From: AG25 sp035517615 | GTDB lineage: Bacteria; Gemmatimonadota; Gemmatimonadetes; Gemmatimonadales; GWC2-71-9 | Direction of reading: 5' to 3' | Assembly: GCA_035517615.1 (NCBI GenBank) | Contig: DATIYM010000069.1 | Coordinates: forward strand, 1 to 17,526 | Length of the DNA stretch: 17,526 nucleotides | Part shown: piece by piece, positions 1 to 7,664 of the stretch | How positions within the stretch are numbered: the stretch's first letter is position 1 | Layout of the letters: every line of letters begins with the position of its first letter | Program-made: the position numbers and the translations under genes | The notes under the pieces: model-generated | What the model was told of the DNA's origin: nothing | Databases searched by the model: none | Seen by the model: the letters and a program-made list of their open reading frames with translations, nothing else

Positions 1-168
1 CGGCGTCGGGGTGTCGAACCGCCTGGCGCGGTCGGTCAATCCGATCAGATCCGTGTCACGCTCGATGCGCAGGCGACGCAGATCGCCGAGCTGCAGGAGC
101 GTGTGGATTTCACCGAGCGGATCCTGGCCCAAATCCGAGAGCGGCAGGGAATATCGGGTCGGGAATAG
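1..168 (+). CDS. 3' end of a coiled-coil protein (partial)
   Basis: The first reading frame is open from the window edge to a TAG at 166-168 and gives 55 residues. The last 40 residues are heptad-like (LDAQATQIAELQERVDF, then TERILAQIRERQG), which is typical of a short amphipathic coiled-coil tail. The start and main body lie outside the window, so the function cannot be told. The overlapping frame that opens with an ATG at 11 is rich in Arg and Ser and looks like a GC-rich shadow. A 70-base gap separates this stop from the SulP gene. Confidence 0.55.
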   Translation, partial: RRRGVEPPGAVGQSDQIRVTLDAQATQIAELQERVDFTERILAQIRERQGISGRE

Positions 169-204
169 GCGGTTCTCGCGGGATCATGGTTCCCTAACGG
201 GTAA

Positions 205-233
205 CTACCGGGGCGGGTCGCCACCGGTAGAGT
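205..233 (+). promoter_or_regulatory. Putative promoter/operator of the SulP gene
   Basis: A perfect 7-base inverted repeat, CTACCGG (205-211) and CCGGTAG (224-230), has a 12-base spacer, so the half-sites are 19 bases apart centre to centre. Its right arm overlaps a -10-like TAGAGT (228-233) that ends 5 bases before the ATG at 239. That spacing would put the transcription start at or next to the start codon, giving a leaderless or nearly leaderless message. I see no good -35 box. The dyad has no T-tract, so it is not an obvious terminator for the upstream gene. Confidence 0.35.
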
Positions 234-238
234 AGGGC

Positions 239-1963
239 ATGCTCGTCTCCGGGCGCCGCGCCACGAAACCCGCCGCCGTTCCGGCTGCTGGGCCCGGCGG
301 GTTGGCCAGGTTCATTCCCGCGTTCGATTGGCTGCGGGGCTACTCAGGCGAGTGGCTGCGCGCCGACGTCATTGCCGGCCTCACCGCCGCTGCCGTCGTC
401 ATTCCCAAAGCCATGGCGTACGCGGCGATCGCAGGCCTGCCGCTGCAGGTCGGTTTGTACACCGCGCTCGTCCCGCTCGTCATCTACGCGGTGCTCGGCA
501 CCTCGCGTCCACTCTCCGTCACGACAACGACGACGATCGCGATTCTTACGGGCGCCGAGCTCGGGGAACTCTTGCCGAACGGGACGAACGAACAGCTCAT
601 CGCCGCGAGCGCGACGCTCGCGATTCTCGTGGGCGCTATCCTCGTCCTTGCGTCCGTGCTGCGGTTGGGATTCATCGCCAATTTCATTTCCGAGCCTGTC
701 CTGATCGGGTTCAAGGCGGCCATCGGAATCGTCATCACCATCGATCAGCTACCCAAGCTGCTCGGCATTCACATCCAGAAGGCCGGGTTCCTGCGCGACA
801 TCGTGTCGATCGTGCAGCATGTGCCGCAGACGTCGATGGCGACGCTCGTCCTCTCGGTCGCCATGTTTGCGGTGATCATCGGGCTGGTGCGTTTCGTGCC
901 ACGGGCGCCCGCGCCACTGGTCGCCATCGCGCTCGCGATCGCCGCATCGAGCCTGCTCGGTCTCGGGCGGGTAGGGGTGGAGACGGTGGGAGCCGTGCCG
1001 CGCGGCCTGCCGCATCTCATCCGACCGGCGCTCGAGCTGACGATGCAGTTATGGCCCGCGGCGGCCGGCATCGCGCTCATGAGTTTCACGGAAACGGTCG
1101 CCGCGGCACGCGCGTTCCGCGGCCAGGGCGAGCCGCCACTCGTTCCCAACCAGGAGCTGCTGGCCACCGGGGTGGCGAATGCGGCTGGCGGATTCCTGGG
1201 TGCGATGCCGGCGGGTGGCGGTACGTCGCAGACAGCCGTGAACAGCCGGGCCGGCGCGAAGAGCCAGGTCGCGGGCCTCGTCACCGCCGCGATGACACTC
1301 GCGACGCTGCTGCTCCTTGCTCCCGTGATCGGCCTGATGCCGCAGGCCGCGCTCGCGGCAGTCGTGATCGCTTATTCGGTCGAGCTCGTGAAGCCGAAGG
1401 AGTTTCGTGAGATCGGCCGGGTGCGGCGCCAGGAATTCTGGTGGGCGATTATTGCGGTGCTGGGCGTGCTGCTGCTCGGGACCCTGAAGGGCATTATCGT
1501 CGCGGTGATTGCGTCGCTCGTCTCTCTTGCCTACGACGCGTACAACCCGGCCGTGTACGCCGTGGGTCGCAAGCCCGGGACGAACATCTTTCGTCCGCTC
1601 GGGGCGGAACACCCGGACGACGAGACCTGGCCCGGTCTCCTCATCCTCCGGACGGAGGGCCGGGTGTTCTTCGCCAATGCGCAGGCCGCAGGGGACAAGA
1701 TGTGGGCGCTGATCGAAAGCACACATCCATCGGTCCTGATCATCGACGGCCGCGGCATCATCGATATCGAGTACACCGCGCTCAAGATGCTCGCCGAGGC
1801 GGACGAGAAGCTCCGGAGCCAGGGTATCTCACTCTGGCTCGTGGGTCTCAACCCCGAGGTGCTCGCGATCGTGCAGAAGTCCCGTCTGGGGCGCGTGCTC
1901 GACGGGAACCGTCTGATCCCGAACCTCGAGACCGCGGTGGCGCAATACCTCAAAACTTCGTAG
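239..1963 (+). CDS. SulP/SLC26-family anion transporter with STAS domain
   Basis: The 574-residue length is normal for bacterial SulP permeases. These are inner-membrane transporters of sulfate, bicarbonate or dicarboxylates. The N-terminal membrane domain shows the family start (RADVIAGLTAAAVVIPKAMA, residues about 41-60) and many hydrophobic helices up to about residue 440. The cytoplasmic C-terminal STAS domain covers about residues 460-570 (PSVLIIDGRGIIDIEYTALK). The ATG at 239 leaves a short 35-residue N-terminal tail, and no clear Shine-Dalgarno sequence is seen. The substrate cannot be read from sequence. A beta carbonic anhydrase gene 5 kb downstream makes a BicA-like bicarbonate role possible, but that is only inference. 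The 3' end overlaps the convergent ppk2 gene by 14 bases. Confidence 0.93.
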   Translation: MLVSGRRATKPAAVPAAGPGGLARFIPAFDWLRGYSGEWLRADVIAGLTAAAVVIPKAMAYAAIAGLPLQVGLYTALVPLVIYAVLGTSRPLSVTTTTTIAILTGAELGELLPNGTNEQLIAASATLAILVGAILVLASVLRLGFIANFISEPVLIGFKAAIGIVITIDQLPKLLGIHIQKAGFLRDIVSIVQHVPQTSMATLVLSVAMFAVIIGLVRFVPRAPAPLVAIALAIAASSLLGLGRVGVETVGAVPRGLPHLIRPALELTMQLWPAAAGIALMSFTETVAAARAFRGQGEPPLVPNQELLATGVANAAGGFLGAMPAGGGTSQTAVNSRAGAKSQVAGLVTAAMTLATLLLLAPVIGLMPQAALAAVVIAYSVELVKPKEFREIGRVRRQEFWWAIIAVLGVLLLGTLKGIIVAVIASLVSLAYDAYNPAVYAVGRKPGTNIFRPLGAEHPDDETWPGLLILRTEGRVFFANAQAAGDKMWALIESTHPSVLIIDGRGIIDIEYTALKMLAEADEKLRSQGISLWLVGLNPEVLAIVQKSRLGRVLDGNRLIPNLETAVAQYLKTS

Positions 1964-2759
1964 GGACGAACTTGTACGGATAATCCGGCTCTTCGTACCC
2001 TTTCGGCTTGTCCCGCTTCGGCAGCTCGACCTTGTCGCGTTTCACGTTTTTGTAGGGGACCATGCTCAACAAGTGCGTGATCAGATTGAGTCGCGCCCGG
2101 CGTTTGTGATTCGAGTTGACCACGTGCCACGGCGCCCATGAGGTGTCGGTGGCCTTGAACATCGCGTCGCGCGCGCGCGAATAGTCGTACCACTTGCTGT
2201 ACGATTCGAGGTCCATCGGCGAAAGCTTCCAGATTTTGCGGCCGTCGTTGATGCGATCTTCCAGCCGCCGGGTCTGCTCCTCCATGCTCACCTCGAGCCA
2301 GTACTTGAGCAGAATGACGCCTGACTCGACGATGAGCTTTTCCATGAGCGGCGCGAGCTTGAGAAAGCGCTCGACCTCGTCTTCAGGGGTGAAGCCCATC
2401 ACGCGCTCGACTCCCGCGCGGTTATACCAGCTGCGGTCCCAGATCACGATCTCACCGGCGGCGGGGAAGTGCGGCAGGTACCGCTGGATATACATCTGGC
2501 TCTTCTCGCGCTCGGTGGGCGAGGGCAGGGCGATGACGCGAAACACGCGCGGGCTCACGCGCTCGGTGATGGCCTTGATCGTGCCGCCCTTACCGGCGCC
2601 GTCTCGTCCCTCGAACACGATCGAGATTTTCTTGCCCTTTTCCTTCACCCACTCCTGTAGCTCGACGAGCTCGACGTGCAGGTCGCCAAGCTCTTTCTCG
2701 TACTCCTTGCGCGTCAGATCCTCTTGCTCCGGCGCCTTGTCGCGCTTCTTGTCCCCCAT
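1950..2759 (-). CDS. ppk2: Polyphosphate kinase 2 family protein
   Basis: This 269-residue cytoplasmic enzyme belongs to the PPK2 family, which moves phosphate between polyphosphate and nucleotides (typically ADP or GDP to ATP or GTP). The P-loop is EGRDGAGKGG (residues 50-59), the Walker B region is IVIWDRSWYNRAGVERVMGF (104-123), and the lid region contains DRINDGRKIWKLSPMDLES. One domain of this length fits class I PPK2 (ADP-type), but the class is inferred. The start is the ATG at 2759-2757, preceded at 2771-2767 by AGGAA with good spacing. The frame stays open upstream to 3023, but that extension crosses the U32 gene and has no family similarity. The gene diverges from the U32 gene and converges on the SulP gene. 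Confidence 0.94.
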   Translation of the reverse strand: MGDKKRDKAPEQEDLTRKEYEKELGDLHVELVELQEWVKEKGKKISIVFEGRDGAGKGGTIKAITERVSPRVFRVIALPSPTEREKSQMYIQRYLPHFPAAGEIVIWDRSWYNRAGVERVMGFTPEDEVERFLKLAPLMEKLIVESGVILLKYWLEVSMEEQTRRLEDRINDGRKIWKLSPMDLESYSKWYDYSRARDAMFKATDTSWAPWHVVNSNHKRRARLNLITHLLSMVPYKNVKRDKVELPKRDKPKGYEEPDYPYKFVPTKF

Positions 2760-2867
2760 CGCCCGGTTCCTGGTTAGGTGATGGATGGAACGGTAGTCCC
2801 TCCCGCCGGCGCGCGTAGGTGTCCCTAGGTTTACTCGCGGATAACATGATATTGGCCAGCGGGTTGC

Positions 2868-2878
2868 TAGAGTAGATT
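2868..2878 (+). promoter_or_regulatory. Putative -10 region of the U32 gene
   Basis: The bases TAGAGTAGATT contain two overlapping -10-like hexamers, TAGAGT (2868-2873) and TAGATT (2873-2878). TAGATT ends 5 bases before the ATG at 2884, the same offset as TAGAGT before the SulP start. A leaderless transcript is therefore likely. TTGGCC at 2852-2857 could be a -35 box with a short 15-base spacer. The 124-base region between ppk2 and this gene must also hold the ppk2 promoter, which I could not place. Confidence 0.35.
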
Positions 2879-2883
2879 GCGGG

Positions 2884-5373
2884 ATGACGCGTGCCGTCCC
2901 TGAGCTGCTCGCTCCAGCCGGAAGTCTCGATGCCGTCCGAGCGGCGGTCGCGAACGGGGCCGATGCCGTGTACCTGGGTGTCGAGAAATTCAATGCGCGC
3001 GACGACGGCGCGCAGCTCGGCATGGACGATCTGGGCCGGGCATGCCGGATCGCGCACGAGCGTGGTGCCCGCGTCTACCTGACGCTCAACATCCTGCTCA
3101 AACCCGCCGAGCTCGCCCCGGCGCTCGCGCACCTCGGCATGTGCATCGACCGCGGCATAGACGCCGTCCTGGTCCAGGACATCGGCGCGCTCCGGCTGAT
3201 TCAACAGGTCTACCCCGATCTCGAAATCCATGGGTCAACCCAGCTGACGGTGCACGACGTGGCCGGGGCGCGGCTGCTCGAGCGCATGGGCGTATCGCGC
3301 GTCGTGCTCGCGCGCGAGAATACGCTCGACGATATCCGGGCGATCCGCGCTGCAGTCCCGAACCTGGGGCTCGAAACATTCGTGCACGGCGCGCTCTGCA
3401 TCGCGTACTCGGGCCAGTGCTTCATGTCGGGCATGATTTCCGAGCGCAGCGCCAATCGCGGCGCGTGCGCCCAGTCCTGCCGCAAGGATTACGTGCTGAC
3501 CGATGCGAGCAGCGGTACGGAGCTCGACCGCGGGTATCTCATTTCCGCGAAGGACCTCGGTGCCTGGGAGCATCTGGCGGCGATCACCGCCCTTGGCGTG
3601 GGCTGTCTCAAGATCGAAGGCAGGAAAAAGCGTCCGGAGTACGTCGCGACCGTCACGCGCGGCTACCGCAGCTTTCTCGACGATCTCGCCAACGGCAAGA
3701 CGAGCCGTCCGCCGGCGGCGGCGAGAACCGAACCGCTCGTCCAGATATTTTCGCGGGGCTTCACCGGCGGGATGTACGGGGGCCGGGCCGGCCGCGCGTA
3801 CGTTACCCGCACTCACCCGGACAATCGCGGCGCGGTGCTGGGGAGCGTGATCAGCCGTCACCATGGAGCGCTGGTGGTATCGGTCACGCGGCCGCTCGCC
3901 AACGGCGACGGCATCGGGCTCGAGCATCCTGGCGGTGCGGCGAGGGGCAACACCGGATTTTCCGTCAGCCGGGTGCGAACGCTCGAGCAGGACGGCGATC
4001 GTATCGTCCAGGAGATTTCCGGGCCGGCAGTCGATGCCGTGGCGGCGGGATGGGTCGTCGTGCGGTCGTCGCAGGCGAGCTTGCTCGAACAGGCGCGCCA
4101 ATCGTTTGCCTCGGTGAACGTCGAACGCGACGAACCCGCGATGCCGGTGCACGTCCGGGCATCAGGTGAGGAGGGACGTCCCCTGGCCTTGTACTGGGGA
4201 ACCGAGCGAGAGACGGTCACGGTCACGAGTGCCGTCGCGCTCAACCGCGCGACAAGGCATTCGCTCGACGCCGAGCGGTTGCGCACCCAGCTCGGCAGAT
4301 TGGGGGAAACGCCGTTCGCGCTCGGCTCGCTCGACGTGAGCGGACTCGCTCCCGGCCTGTTTCTGCCGGTGAGCCGTCTCAACGACATGCGTCAGGAAGC
4401 GGTGCGGTTGCTCGAGACTCGACTCGCGGGCGCGTCACACGAGTGGCAGGAGGAGCGCCGGATGGCGATTGATCGGGCGCTCGCCGCTCCCGCCTCACCC
4501 CGTTCGGGAATTCCGGCCGAGCCGATTCTGACGGCCGAGGTGTGGCGCTTGGACGATGCGTTGATCGCGGTCGACGCCGGCGCCACCGAGGTGACGCTCG
4601 ATCCATTCCTGCGTCACCCCACACCCAGCGTGAGCCGAGTGCGCGCGCTCGCCGACACGCTGGCGGGGCGTGGGGTCACATGGCGCCTCCGCCTGCCTAC
4701 CATCGTTCGGCCCGAAGAGCGCGCCACACTGGACAAGTGGCTGGCACTCGGGGCGCCGCTCGTGGTGGGCCACGTGGGGCTCGTGGCCGAGCTTGCGGCA
4801 GAACACGACGTGGTGGCCGACTACGGCGTCAATTGCTTCAATCAGTTCACCGCCCGAGAGTTATTCGGGCTGGGGGCACGGCGCGTGGTCGCGTCCGTCG
4901 AGCTTACGGGCGAGGAGCTGGTGCAGCTCAGCGCCCCCTGGCAGGGTCAGGGGTTCGACGTCCTCGCCTACGGTCGCCCGGAGGGGATGACGATCGAGCA
5001 CTGCGTGCTGTCGGCGGCATTCGATCGCGGGCCGTTCACCTGCCGCGATCTGTGCGTGCAACGGCATCCGGCGGTCGAGTTGACCGATCCCGCGGGCTAC
5101 GTTTTCCCGGTGGCAACGGATTGGGCCTGCCGCAATCGGCTGCTGCATTCTCGACCGGTGAGCGGTGCGGCCTATCTTCCGGCGCTATGGCGGGCGGGCC
5201 TGCGCAACTATCGCCTGGTGTTCAACGTTCCCGGCGATCCGGTGGCGGAAATCACCCGGGCGTTTCGCGAGCTCGTGGACGGGCTACGGCGCGGCGAGCA
5301 GCCGGATGCCGAGTCGCTGCGGCGCGCGCAGGGAAGCGCGTACACGCGCGGGCACTTCGCGCGCGCAGTCTGA
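2884..5373 (+). CDS. U32 family peptidase, long form (probable RNA-hydroxylase type)
   Basis: The 829 residues begin with the U32 hallmark PELLAPAGSLDAVRAAVANG and carry the family signature ETFVHGALCIAYSGQC (164-179). Cysteines at 172, 179, 195 and 199 and the LKIEGRKKRPEYV motif (242-254) are typical. Family members include RlhA (23S rRNA C2501 hydroxylation) and TrhP (tRNA U34 hydroxylation), whose activity depends on iron-sulfur assembly; others are called collagenase-like peptidases. A DUF3656-like middle section is followed from about residue 545 by a second barrel-like half. This half ends with EHC (C707), C720, C724, a DPAGYVFPV segment and C749. It is longer than E. coli RlhA (about 650). 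The start ATG has no Shine-Dalgarno sequence. DUF1569 follows after 6 bases. Whether it is rRNA- or tRNA-specific cannot be said. Confidence 0.9.
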   Translation: MTRAVPELLAPAGSLDAVRAAVANGADAVYLGVEKFNARDDGAQLGMDDLGRACRIAHERGARVYLTLNILLKPAELAPALAHLGMCIDRGIDAVLVQDIGALRLIQQVYPDLEIHGSTQLTVHDVAGARLLERMGVSRVVLARENTLDDIRAIRAAVPNLGLETFVHGALCIAYSGQCFMSGMISERSANRGACAQSCRKDYVLTDASSGTELDRGYLISAKDLGAWEHLAAITALGVGCLKIEGRKKRPEYVATVTRGYRSFLDDLANGKTSRPPAAARTEPLVQIFSRGFTGGMYGGRAGRAYVTRTHPDNRGAVLGSVISRHHGALVVSVTRPLANGDGIGLEHPGGAARGNTGFSVSRVRTLEQDGDRIVQEISGPAVDAVAAGWVVVRSSQASLLEQARQSFASVNVERDEPAMPVHVRASGEEGRPLALYWGTERETVTVTSAVALNRATRHSLDAERLRTQLGRLGETPFALGSLDVSGLAPGLFLPVSRLNDMRQEAVRLLETRLAGASHEWQEERRMAIDRALAAPASPRSGIPAEPILTAEVWRLDDALIAVDAGATEVTLDPFLRHPTPSVSRVRALADTLAGRGVTWRLRLPTIVRPEERATLDKWLALGAPLVVGHVGLVAELAAEHDVVADYGVNCFNQFTARELFGLGARRVVASVELTGEELVQLSAPWQGQGFDVLAYGRPEGMTIEHCVLSAAFDRGPFTCRDLCVQRHPAVELTDPAGYVFPVATDWACRNRLLHSRPVSGAAYLPALWRAGLRNYRLVFNVPGDPVAEITRAFRELVDGLRRGEQPDAESLRRAQGSAYTRGHFARAV

Positions 5374-5379
5374 TCCCCC

Positions 5380-5826
5380 ATGCCGACACTGTTCGATCCG
5401 CGAATCCGGGCCTCCATTCTCGATCGCATTGCGCGCCTGACTCCGGAGCGGCCGCCGCGCTTCGGGAGCTTTACGGCTCCGCAAATGATCTGTCATGTGA
5501 GCGCGAGTCTATCTCAGGCCCTCGGTGACCTCGACGCCAGCCTGCGCGCGGGGCCGTTCTCCCGCTTTCCCATCAATTGGCTGATCATTTACGTCGTGCC
5601 GTGGCCGGGCGGCAAGGGAAAGAGTCCACCGGAATTTCTCGTGACGCCTCCCGGTACATGGGGAGCCGACCGCGAGCGGCTCTACACGCTGATCGAACGG
5701 TTCTGCGCGCGCGGACCCAACGCGTCCTGGCCCGCGAGCCCCGTATTCGGCAGGATTTCAGGAAGAGATTGGGGCGTGATGCAGCACAAGCATCTCAACC
5801 ATCATCTCAGGCAGTTTGGCGTGTGA
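5380..5826 (+). CDS. DUF1569 (DinB-superfamily) protein
   Basis: The 148-residue protein matches the DUF1569 pattern. The N-terminus has FDPRIRASILDRIARLTPE, then an APQMICHVSASL helix with a conserved His. The C-terminus is HKHLNHHLRQFGV, the hallmark ending of this family. These proteins share the four-helix DinB fold, in which three His residues usually bind a metal. The biochemical role is not established. The ATG at 5380 lies 6 bases after the U32 stop, so the two are probably co-transcribed. No strong ribosome-binding site is visible. Confidence 0.85.
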   Translation: MPTLFDPRIRASILDRIARLTPERPPRFGSFTAPQMICHVSASLSQALGDLDASLRAGPFSRFPINWLIIYVVPWPGGKGKSPPEFLVTPPGTWGADRERLYTLIERFCARGPNASWPASPVFGRISGRDWGVMQHKHLNHHLRQFGV

Positions 5827-5842
5827 CATTGGGCACCCGGAC

Positions 5843-6373
5843 ATGACGGTGGCACTCAGTGATCGCGCTCGCGCCCAGCTGGCGCTGGTCGAGGAACATG
5901 TCCGTCACGAGAACGCCCACAACCTCGAGGGCATCCTGGGCACGTTCGGCTCCGGGGCCCGTTATGACGACGAGCCCTGGGCGGAACACCATGACGGGCG
6001 TGACGCGGTGGCGACGTACTACACGAACCTGCTCGTCTCGCTTCCCGATCTACGCATCGACATCAAGCGCCGCATTGTGACCGAAGACGCCGTCGTTCTC
6101 GAGGTGCAGATCAACGGCACTCACCTCGGTCCTTGGCGGGGGCTGCCGGCCACGGGACGCCGTGTCTCGTTTCCGCTCTGCGGCATCTTCACGTTCGACG
6201 GGGCGGGGAAGCTGGCTGGTGAGCGGATCTATTATGATCGCGCCGATGTGCTCCAGCAGGTGGGGCTGTTTCGAAACCCGCAGTCGCTCATCGGGCGCGT
6301 CGAGGCGCTGGTCTCGCACCCGCTCACCGTGGCGGGGGCCTACGCCCGCAAGCTCGTGCACCGGGGTGCGTGA
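5843..6373 (+). CDS. SnoaL-like/NTF2-fold protein (polyketide-cyclase-like)
   Basis: I chose the ATG at 5843 (MTVALSDRARAQL), giving 176 residues. An in-frame ATG at 5816 would add 9 residues and overlap DUF1569. The middle shows the SnoaL-type pattern: EHHDGRDAVATYYTNLL, then LPDLRIDIKR, a central beta strand with THLGPWRGLPATGRRVSFP, and GIFTFDGAGKLAGERIYYD. These are small cone-shaped NTF2-like proteins, either ester cyclases or hydrolase-like enzymes on small hydrophobic substrates. The substrate cannot be told here. No biosynthetic cluster surrounds it, so a polyketide role is unlikely. A 60-base gap before the next gene holds no clear promoter. Confidence 0.75.
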   Translation: MTVALSDRARAQLALVEEHVRHENAHNLEGILGTFGSGARYDDEPWAEHHDGRDAVATYYTNLLVSLPDLRIDIKRRIVTEDAVVLEVQINGTHLGPWRGLPATGRRVSFPLCGIFTFDGAGKLAGERIYYDRADVLQQVGLFRNPQSLIGRVEALVSHPLTVAGAYARKLVHRGA

Positions 6374-6433
6374 GGAAATCGCGCAGCTACGGTGCTTCAA
6401 GAAGACGCTCGTTCCTGAGAGAGGGCTTAGCGC

Positions 6434-6886
6434 ATGAACGTCTTTCCCATCGCCCCGGCGACCAGCCGCTACGTCTGGTTCCTCGCACCCCTGTTCGTGA
6501 TCCTCCTGGGCGCGGCCGTGCTGCTCGTCGCGTCAGTGCGCGGCGCCTGGTCATCGCAGTTCGAAGTCCGGCCCGACGGTCTCCGGCTCTCGGGAGATCT
6601 GTGGGGGCGGCTCGTTCCGCGATCCCAGCTCCGCCTTGACCAGGTGCGACGAGTCGACTTGAATGTCGAAGATGGCTTCCGGCCCAAGTGGCGGACGATG
6701 GGAACCGGCCTGCCGGGATATCAGTCGGGCTGGTTCCGGCTTCGCAATGGAGAGAAGGCGCTGCTCTATCTCACCGACCGCACCCGCGCCGTCTACGTGC
6801 CCACGACCGCGGGATACAGCCTGTTACTGAGTCCGTCGGACCCGGATCGATTTCTCCAGGCGCTGCGCGCACTGTCGCACTCGTGA
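6434..6886 (+). CDS. Membrane-anchored bacterial PH-like domain protein
   Basis: The 150-residue protein has one N-terminal membrane helix (about residues 14-36, WFLAPLFVILLGAAVLLVAS). A cytoplasmic beta-rich domain follows: FEVRPDGLRLSGDLWGR, LDQVRRVDLN, and WFRLRNGEKALLYLTDRTRAVYVPT, ending in DPDRFLQALRAL. This pattern resembles the bacterial PH (bPH) domains that follow membrane helices. Ligand and partner are unknown. A purine-rich GAGAGAGGG sits about 10 bases before the ATG. The TGA stop overlaps the GTG of the next small ORF (GTGA). Confidence 0.65.
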   Translation: MNVFPIAPATSRYVWFLAPLFVILLGAAVLLVASVRGAWSSQFEVRPDGLRLSGDLWGRLVPRSQLRLDQVRRVDLNVEDGFRPKWRTMGTGLPGYQSGWFRLRNGEKALLYLTDRTRAVYVPTTAGYSLLLSPSDPDRFLQALRALSHS

Positions 6887-7041
6887 CGTCGGTGTCCGCG
6901 CCGGCGCCTTGGCTCCGCGGGCCGGTGCCCGATGTTCCGCCGTCCACCGTACTCGGTCTCTCATTCCATGCAGCGGAGCACGCGTCGCGCCACACCGGTC
7001 AGGTCGTCACGACCGCGAAGCTGCTCCGAGGCACAGCATGA
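6883..7041 (+). pseudogene. C-terminal remnant of a DinB-family protein
   Basis: This short frame encodes 52 residues. It starts at a GTG overlapping the PH-protein stop (GTGA) and ends at a TGA overlapping the carbonic anhydrase ATG (ATGA). The stretch GLSFHAAEHASRHTGQVVTT followed by AKLLRG closely resembles the final helix of DinB-superfamily proteins, including the last metal-ligand His. The other three helices, about 100 residues, are missing. The same frame upstream is only a shadow of the PH gene. It may be a decayed gene kept for translational coupling, or a real micro-protein. Functional status is unknown. Confidence 0.5.
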
Positions 7042-7664
7042 TCTCCGGGCCCGAAGCGCTGGCACGCTTGCAGGAGGGCAACCGTCGCTTTGCCAGCGGA
7101 ACGTACGACGTCGGGGCGGTGCTCGATGAGAGCCGGCGTCTCTCCCTCGCGCAGGGACAGGCCCCGTTCGCGGTGGTGCTCGGCTGTTCCGATTCGCGAG
7201 TTCCCGCCGAGCTCGTGTTCGGACAGGGATTCGGTGATCTGTTCGTGATTCGTGTCGCGGGGAACATCGTAGCGCCGTCGCAGATCGGCAGCGTCGAGTT
7301 CGCGGCCGCGCGGCTCGGAACACGGCTGGCGGTGGTTCTCGGACACTCTCGGTGCGGGGCGGTCACCGCGACCATCGAAGAATTGGAGCAACCAACGCGC
7401 GATCGGTCGCCCAATTTGCGCTCGATCGTCGACCGCATTCGCCCGTCGGTGGAGCCGCTGCTCGCGACGCCCCTCGCGCGCGACAAGCCCGCCCTGCTGG
7501 CCCATGCGGTACGCGCGAACATCCGCGCCGCGGCAGACCGGCTGCGCCACGGCTCGGCCCTGCTCGAAGAGCTGATTGCGCGCGATGAACTGTTGATTGT
7601 GGGAGCGGAGTATCGCCTCGAAACCGGAGTGGTGGAATTTTTCGATGGGGTTTCGGTCGATTGA
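7038..7664 (+). CDS. Beta-class carbonic anhydrase
   Basis: This 208-residue cytoplasmic zinc enzyme catalyses reversible hydration of CO2 to bicarbonate. Zinc-binding and catalytic residues are visible: CSDSR (C50, D52, R54) and GHSRCGAV (H103, C106). The family's FVIRVAGNI strand lies between them. The C-terminal LLIVGAEYRLETGVVEFF is the usual final strand. The ATG at 7038 is chosen because the protein then begins with the family-like GPEALARLQEGNRRF and has GAGG 7 bases upstream. An in-frame start at 6909 would add residues with no family likeness. It is coupled to its neighbours by 4-base overlaps on both sides. Confidence 0.94.
   Translation: MISGPEALARLQEGNRRFASGTYDVGAVLDESRRLSLAQGQAPFAVVLGCSDSRVPAELVFGQGFGDLFVIRVAGNIVAPSQIGSVEFAAARLGTRLAVVLGHSRCGAVTATIEELEQPTRDRSPNLRSIVDRIRPSVEPLLATPLARDKPALLAHAVRANIRAAADRLRHGSALLEELIARDELLIVGAEYRLETGVVEFFDGVSVD

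Noticed and set aside
484..1726. Several long minus-strand open frames inside the SulP gene
   Set aside because: They are rich in Arg, His and Pro, have no family motifs and lie opposite a clear transporter; high GC leaves antisense frames open.
2760..2883. A ppk2 promoter on the minus strand
   Set aside because: TATCAT (2851-2846) and TTATCC (2844-2839) look like -10 boxes but neither has a -35 at usable spacing.
3042..4169. A 375-residue plus-strand frame inside the U32 gene
   Set aside because: Arg-rich, low-information translation in a shifted frame of a strongly supported gene.
6688..6882. Upstream extension of the DinB remnant frame
   Set aside because: It reads through the PH-protein gene out of frame and has no DinB-like helices.
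239..7664. A carbon-concentrating system made of the SulP transporter and the carbonic anhydrase
   Set aside because: The two genes are 5 kb and several transcription units apart, and SulP substrate cannot be read; kept only as a remark.
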